Shown in pieces: positions 60,201-64,000 of a stretch of DNA of 64,000 nucleotides (its first letter is position 1; every line of letters starts with the position of its first letter). Made by a program: the position numbers and the translations under genes. The notes under the pieces were generated by a model that did not search any database, was not told where the DNA came from, and worked only from the letters and a program-made list of their open reading frames with translations. The DNA comes from Phoronis australis (lineage: Eukaryota > Phoronida > Phoronidae), in contig NMRA01000527.1 in the NCBI GenBank assembly GCA_002633005.1, positions 238,712 to 302,711 on the forward strand, written 5' to 3'.

Positions 60201-62883
60201 TCGGAAAACTTGCTTCGTTTCATTCTCGAAATAGCCTGATAATCGGTGAATCGGTATGTGTGTCACAGGCCTAACCTATAAGCAATGACTTCTGTGATTT
60301 GTGGATTGCTTACTTCGTCTAATTCGGGTTATTTACGGCTAAGTACGTACTGTTGACAAAATGTGTTGTTTTTTGCGGACACGGTGACTGCACTGACTTT
60401 GTAGCATGTTGAGCTGATAACACTCGAGCCGCAGTCGAGCCTCGAGGTTTTTTCGCATGCAGTACGGTGGTACGTGTTCACAGACACTTGCAATTAATAA
60501 TTATTCAAAACTTTTGTGAATGATTAAGAAAATATCGTCTGATGCAAAACATTGTCCAGTGCAGATTCATCAACACATTTTTGCAATCATGTTTTTGTGT
60601 TAACTGAGAAATTAGGTGTAGATTAGGCATGTATTAACATAACTTGAGTTCAGTAAGGACCTTTTCTATTGATTAACAGGATCTTTTCACCAAGCGCATT
60701 ATCCCTCAACTAAACACCTTAAATTATTCTGAAAATTGGTGACCAATTCACTACCTCAAGAGCCGTATTGAAATCAAATAGATGTTGTAATGCCGTGCAG
60801 TTACCGATGAATAAAAATATAAAATAGTAAAACTAGTAATTTAAAACTAAAATGATGAGCATCATTTTAGTTCTACTAGTTTTATTATTCACTACGTGTA
60901 TTTTAGAAACTGTTTCAGAGGCAAGTAGGAAAAGTACTCATGCACGTACCCAGGGCGGGGAGGGGCTCGAATGAGTCCCCCATTTGGCAAAAAGGTCCTC
61001 CTGAGAGAAACCAAAAGTTTGAGACAAAAGTCCACTAAAACACAATTCATAGCTCTGAACACTGAACGAACCCGGTTTTTTTACTTAATGAAAGNCTTAA
61101 TTTAGCAAGTGTATTTATATGATGTTGACTATGGACGACGACGGCTTTCAGACAGATCGGACTACTGCTGTGCCCCCTAGTGGCAATTTTAGTTTTTTAC
61201 GTTTAACTCTGTATCTTCAAAGGTTCTCAACAGATTTTCATAAAATTTTAAATATAGGCATCTATTGGTGTGTTGACGCTGTCTTTCTGTTTTTGGATGG
61301 AATCGAGGTATTTTGCACCACCTAGTAGCCATTTTTGCTGTTTTCAAATCTTGTTTTTGGCGTCCACCTCTGTATCAACCAAATCATTTTAAGGATGGTT
61401 TTCAAAATTGGTATATGTATGTTCTCAGTGTGAAGACGACGTTTGATGATGGTGACTGAATACTGTGGTGCCTCCTAGTGATAGTTTCGTTTTGTGCCCA
61501 TAGTTGTATCTCCTAAACCCACTACAGGATCTTTATTAAATTTAGTAAGTGTACTTATATGAAGATAACAACAGACGACGACAACTTTCAGGCGGATCCA
61601 ACGGACACTGTGCCCACTAGTGGCAATTTCATTTTATTACGTTTTCCTTTGTTTCTCTGAAGTTCCTTGACAGATTTTTATGAAATATGGCATTTCCTGT
61701 TTTTGGATGGATTGTACGTTTTTGCGCCATCTAGTGGCCATTTTTATGATACAAATAAATAACCCTAAAAGCACACCATTTGCAATGCATTCGTGGGTGC
61801 ATTTCAACGCTCCGCGTTGCTCTTATTCATCTAGTGGTGAACTCGTGAACTAAATCATTAATTTGGCTCATTAGCTGGTATTCAGGTTGCTATTAATTAT
61901 AATATGACATCATTAGGTTGAAATCTGAGAGTATAAGATGGTGGACAATTTGATTCGTTGTTGTTAGAGAAATGTCAAAATAGGCGAAATATAAGACAAT
62001 TTGTGATTTCTTAAATATCCCAAGGGAATTTGATTTGGTTAGTACTAGAATGCTCAACAAGAATTTTCCCCCATCCTTTTGATTTATACCCATAACACAA
62101 ATTTCTGAAAAATATTCAATGGACCTTCAGCTCTGTTTGAGCTGAGTATTGGTAATAATGATTTGCGCTGTCTGCTGTTTATGGGTATTTTCAAATGTTC
62201 AATCCTATGCATGTTTACCATTTTGGGATGTATCCTAGTTAACCATTATAATTAACGAACCACATTGTGTGCAGTACAGATAGAAGCTTGACTGGAATTT
62301 GTAATAGATTGTTAACACATGAACCCTCTATATTTCATACTGCTGTCAAAATCAAAACCTGTTGTATTACTCTTTTGACTGTTGGCATGTAACGTCATCT
62401 TTTTATTCAGAGACTGGAAAAAATGAAAAAAGAAGTCGACGAATTTGAGAAACAGAAAGGGGAAGAGCTGAAAAGAATCCAAGAATACAAAACTCAAGAG
62501 ATGAAGAAAATTAAGTATGTACCTGCAATGTTTTCAATGAACTTAAACCTGACAATAATGTAAAAGGGTGTTGAGTGTATACTAGGTAACTGGTTGTAGT
62601 ATCAGGAGTAATCCTCTGAAAAATAAGATAATGATAATTTTACAAATTATTTTTTCTCACAAATTGAAGATTTTTCCCTGTAGCTGTGCTAATTCAGTAC
62701 CTTCGGTACGTTGCTATTCATTAGGGTTCAACTGTTTCATGTTTGTGTAAATTCAGGGAAGAAATATGTTATGGCTGTTTTGTATTCGATTTCAGACATG
62801 AGCGCAAGATATTTGACCAGTATCGAAAGGCGGCCATACCTGACAAGAAGGAGCGAGAGGAAATTGAGAACCTGAAAACACAG
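48269..62883 (+). CDS. CENPJ: Centromere protein J / CPAP (SAS-4), 3' partial
   Basis: CENPJ/CPAP controls centriole length through tubulin and STIL binding. Coding exons: 48269-48512, 51152-51376, 52015-52712, 54864-55007, 55444-55608, 55964-56071, 56417-56517, 57949-58406 (or from 57946), 59103-59180, 59446-59570, 62411-62514, 62796-62883. Phases agree throughout; an extra exon with a length divisible by three is expected between 59570 and 62411. Family landmarks in order: Gln-rich coil, LEIQLQKEEQE, FLRKGQGIARF (human FLKRGEGLARF), LEEFELLEKYAD, FDFNDEESWD, LTPPTSKLMTKLFPKLK, LEKMKKEVDEFEKQK, HERKIFDQYRKAAIPDKK. The start ATG follows an acceptor at 48262 with an in-frame stop just upstream, so a non-coding first exon is likely. 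The C-terminal TCP10/G-box part lies beyond the window. Confidence 0.92.
49338..50657. mobile_element. 1.3-kb non-autonomous element of the GGGCGCTTATT family
   Basis: Left end GTCGCCCCAATAAGTGCCC and right end GGGCGCTTATTAGGGCAAGT are imperfect inverted repeats. The right 100 bp match 42912-43006. It fills part of the first coding-side CENPJ intron. No intact open frame. Confidence 0.55.
51152..52712 (+). other. CENPJ: CENPJ exons 2-3: Gln-rich coil and start of the tubulin-binding (PN2-3) region
   Basis: Exon 2 encodes LLQRFNQLRQWQLQQQQ and further Gln/Leu/Met-rich helix, matching the early coil of human CPAP (QLEQLQRLMEEQEK). Exon 3 is 698 nt, acidic and Ser-rich, and ends KTFEELLEIQLQKEEQE, equal to TFEDYLEEQIQLEEQELK of the PN2-3 microtubule-destabilising segment. 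Exon 4 continues with a Lys-rich stretch and the FLRKGQGIARF motif. Tubulin binding is inferred from family work. Confidence 0.85.
52905..52990. repeat. Direct repeat, 42-bp unit x2
   Basis: GAAGCAGTTCTCG, CAGTGTCCTGTC and AGAACAAAAAAG occur twice in the same order, just after CENPJ exon 3. Confidence 0.7.
54050..54548. mobile_element. Foldback element with inverted arms of about 100 bp
   Basis: The left arm (54050-54152) and right arm (54448-54548) are inverted copies: AAAATATATTAAAATATTCC, CGAGCGATGCACTCTTTGTC and GACGCTCATCG-type words. The core carries GGGGGCTCATTCGAGCCCCC and runs of G. No transposase. It sits in a CENPJ intron. Confidence 0.7.
56675..56907. mobile_element. Short relative of the CAGGGCTTGG element in a CENPJ intron
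   Basis: It starts CAGGGCTTGGAATTTTCC and ends with a degenerate GTTCCAAGCC. The interior repeats TTTCCTCTT several times. Confidence 0.5.
57291..57862. mobile_element. 572-bp element with TTAGGGCTGTTCCAG inverted ends
   Basis: The left end reads TAGGGCTGTTCCAGCAAAAT and the right end is its inverse (ATTTTACTGGAACAGCCCTT). Each end is followed inwards by a G-rich (or C-rich) run, and ATGGGTGGT recurs four or more times inside. It ends about 85 bp before CENPJ exon 8. A one-ended relative is at 30046. Confidence 0.65.
57949..58406 (+). other. CENPJ: CENPJ exon 8: acidic Asp/Asn/Gly repeat exon with tandem acceptor
   Basis: After a Ser/Glu-rich start, the exon becomes a run of Asp, Ser, Asn and Gly (about 58160-58330), including a 27-bp unit (GDSDSVGNQ) repeated in tandem. 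The acceptor is TAGCAG (57943-57948), so splicing can include or omit one codon (57946-57948, Ser or nothing) without shifting the frame. Confidence 0.75.
58841..58946. repeat. Long hairpin with a 36-bp perfect palindrome
   Basis: 58876-58911 is a perfect palindrome centred on GATATC. Beyond it the arms continue for 35 bp with about 31 matches. It lies in the CENPJ intron after exon 8. Confidence 0.85.
59935..60540 (-). mobile_element. Truncated copy of the 23560-24560 element
   Basis: Long stretches are shared with the reverse complement of 23570-24250, for example CCTAACCTATAAGCAA, GTGATTTGTGGATTGCTTAC and GTTCACAGACACTTGCAAT. It lies in the CENPJ intron that should contain the missing coil exon. 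Confidence 0.6.
60815..61055 (+). mobile_element. Rearranged fragment related to the foldback element
   Basis: A hairpin around 60830-60895 (CTAAAATGATGAG / CATCATTTTAG) uses arm-end words of the 54050 element. 60960-61050 matches the reverse complement of its core (GGGGCTCGAATGAG, CCCCATTTGGC, GAGACAAAAGTCCACTAAA). Confidence 0.5.
61095..61095. other. Single-N assembly gap in a CENPJ intron
   Basis: It lies in the intron where one coiled-coil exon is missing; gap length unknown. Confidence 0.9.
61171..61747 (+). repeat. Tandem array of units each carrying a CTCF-like motif
   Basis: Related units carry TGCCCCCTAGTGG (61171), CACCACCTAGTAG (near 61315), TGCCTCCTAGTGA (61469), TGCCCACTAGTGG (61611) and CGCCATCTAGTGG (61735). 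Two fit the CTCF core exactly and three differ at one or two positions. Shared flanks such as GTTTTTGGATGGA and TTTAGCAAGTGTA show that the motifs descend from a repeat. Confidence 0.6.
62411..62883 (+). other. CENPJ: CENPJ exons for the central coiled coil
   Basis: Two exons (62411-62514, 62796-62883) encode a Lys/Glu-rich heptad helix ending KKEREEIENLKTQ, aligning with human KKEREEIQTLKQQ. The segment expected just before (REKIIELETEIEKF-like in human) is not found, and the single-N gap at 61095 lies in that intron. Confidence 0.85.
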
Positions 62884-63314
62884 GTATTGAATTTGGCTCT
62901 CCACTTTGACATTCATTTATTTTTTTCTCATTATTCAACAAATGTAAAAAGATATCTTGGAGTTACTTTTTTGAACTTCAAAACTTGTATGCTGGATAAG
63001 TTTGATTGTTGCATGACGTCAGGTACATTGTTCAATAGTAGCAAGGTGATGTGGGATAGTGTCACATTATTGTTGCAATCCAGTTTGTCATCTTTATGTA
63101 ACCGGAAAGAGTTCTTTATTTAGAGGTTGTAGTGCATGGTAAGAGTCGTAATTCAAGTGTATGTACAAACGAAAAAGAGGAAGCGCATTCGTACATACAC
63201 GCGTAAGCTTGCCTTGATTTAGAGCTATCATTTTAAACTTCATCTCAGTTTGTTCTTTATTTAGATTAGAAGTCATTTCTGGGCTTGGGAAGAACTGCTA
63301 ATTCATTATTGCTT

Positions 63315-63400
63315 GAAACCTGGCGCAGTATGAGACCTGGCTCAGTATGAGACCTGGCTCAGTATGAGTCCTGGCTCAGTACTAGACCTGGCTCAGTACG
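63315..63400. repeat. 17-bp minisatellite (ATGAGACCTGGCTCAGT), about five copies
   Basis: Near-perfect tandem units just right of the last CENPJ exon seen and next to the minus-strand exon at 63422. Confidence 0.85.
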
Positions 63401-63421
63401 AAACTAAATCCAACTACTCAC

Positions 63422-63900
63422 CCTTTCCTATCTAGTCTTAATTGCAGCACATCACCAGTATCCACTATATGCCTCAGAGTACTCACGCTCACTTTAACAC
63501 CAATTGGTGCTTGTATTATGAGAAGTTTATAAGGTTGGAGTTCCTGTAAAGAAAACAAACGATTCATATCTCCGGACATTCAGAAATGTAGACAAACAAA
63601 TATCATGTACAGCAGTGATGCCTGGTTTTACAAGAAATTGCAATGAGTATAGCTTATAGCATAACAAATTTGTAGAAACAAGCAGCCACGGGTTAACGAA
63701 GCATTACAAGCAAGCACATCCAAAGTGACCTACTTTATTGTAAGACAGCTCCTCCTGAACAATAGCTATGCTCTCTGAGCTGGGGAATCCTGACCCAGTT
63801 TTTATTGTGGTGTCTTCCAAGTGCACAACTCGACTGTTTCCACTATCTGTTGTAAGGTACTGTCCTTGGAAGAATGGTGACGGCCGTAATATGTGGTTTT
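63422..63900 (-). CDS. Two exons of an unrecognised minus-strand gene
   Basis: Exons 63734-63900 and 63422-63543 have good acceptors and donors and join in phase 0. The first reads ILRPSPFFQGQYLTTDSGN, then VVHLEDTTIKTGSGFPSSES and IAIVQEELSYNK; the second ELQPYKLLIIQAPIGVKVSV, then STLRHIVDTGDVLQLRLDRK. I do not recognise the family; LLIIQAP.G faintly recalls the marked-box strand of E2F proteins, but the rest does not fit. The genes overlap in position with CENPJ, which should continue rightwards, so this is either a nested gene or a scaffold misjoin. Confidence 0.5.
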
Positions 63901-64000
63901 CTGCAATTAACGATCAGTGACAGTGATGCACGCAGAGTTGCACCAATGCTTTTTCAAGAGAAACCTAACGAATTCATACGCTGGGAACTGTAAATGACAA

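Noticed and set aside
1-64000. CRISPR array, operon, phage or bacterial system
   Set aside because: Intron-split animal genes throughout; the tandem repeats lack CRISPR-like unique spacers.
1-64000. LTR or LINE retrotransposon
   Set aside because: No reverse-transcriptase or integrase motifs seen in any frame; the recognisable repeats are inverted-end DNA elements, SINE-like pieces and minisatellites.

Overview
This window comes from an animal nuclear genome. The genes are split into many short exons by GT-AG introns of about 0.3-3 kb, intergenic DNA is AT-rich, and decayed DNA transposons, foldback elements, tRNA-derived SINE-like pieces and minisatellites are common. The protein set (TONSL, BBS10, CENPJ/CPAP) fits a bilaterian or other metazoan with cilia and centrioles. 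The exact species cannot be told; a marine invertebrate is my inference. Three single-N gaps (16630, 42911, 61095) and a diverged tandem copy of about 1.33 kb suggest an assembly from a highly heterozygous individual.

Layout. 1-7941 has no convincing gene. 7942-35726 (minus) is a complete TONSL gene. I joined 24 exons in consistent phase to a 1365-residue product carrying TPR repeats, an acidic stretch, ankyrin repeats, a ubiquitin-like segment and leucine-rich repeats. Its start lies next to NRF1-like and E2F-like sites. 37258-39105 (plus) is BBS10, essentially one coding exon, head-to-head with TONSL. 40096-45879 (minus) is an unrecognised helical-repeat (TPR-like) gene, tail-to-tail with BBS10, one exon of which is present twice in the assembly. 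48269-62883 (plus) is CENPJ/CPAP, running off the right edge. One coiled-coil exon appears to be missing near the gap at 61095. 63422-63900 (minus) holds two exons of an unrecognised gene lying inside, or misjoined to, CENPJ.

How they relate. TONSL reads unmethylated H4K20 on new chromatin and supports replication-fork repair. CENPJ builds centrioles. BBS10 is a chaperonin-like factor for BBSome assembly at the cilium base. I see no evidence that they form one pathway; the head-to-head TONSL-BBS10 pair may share regulatory DNA.

Non-genic highlights: a 2.5-kb transposon with 27-bp terminal inverted repeats and related ends elsewhere; a 511-bp MITE with a 6-bp target duplication; a dispersed element encoding a THAP-like start, plus a separate frameshifted THAP domain; a tandem array of CTCF-like motifs inside CENPJ; a 36-bp perfect palindrome; and several minisatellites, one of which contains the end of a coding sequence and its poly(A) signal.
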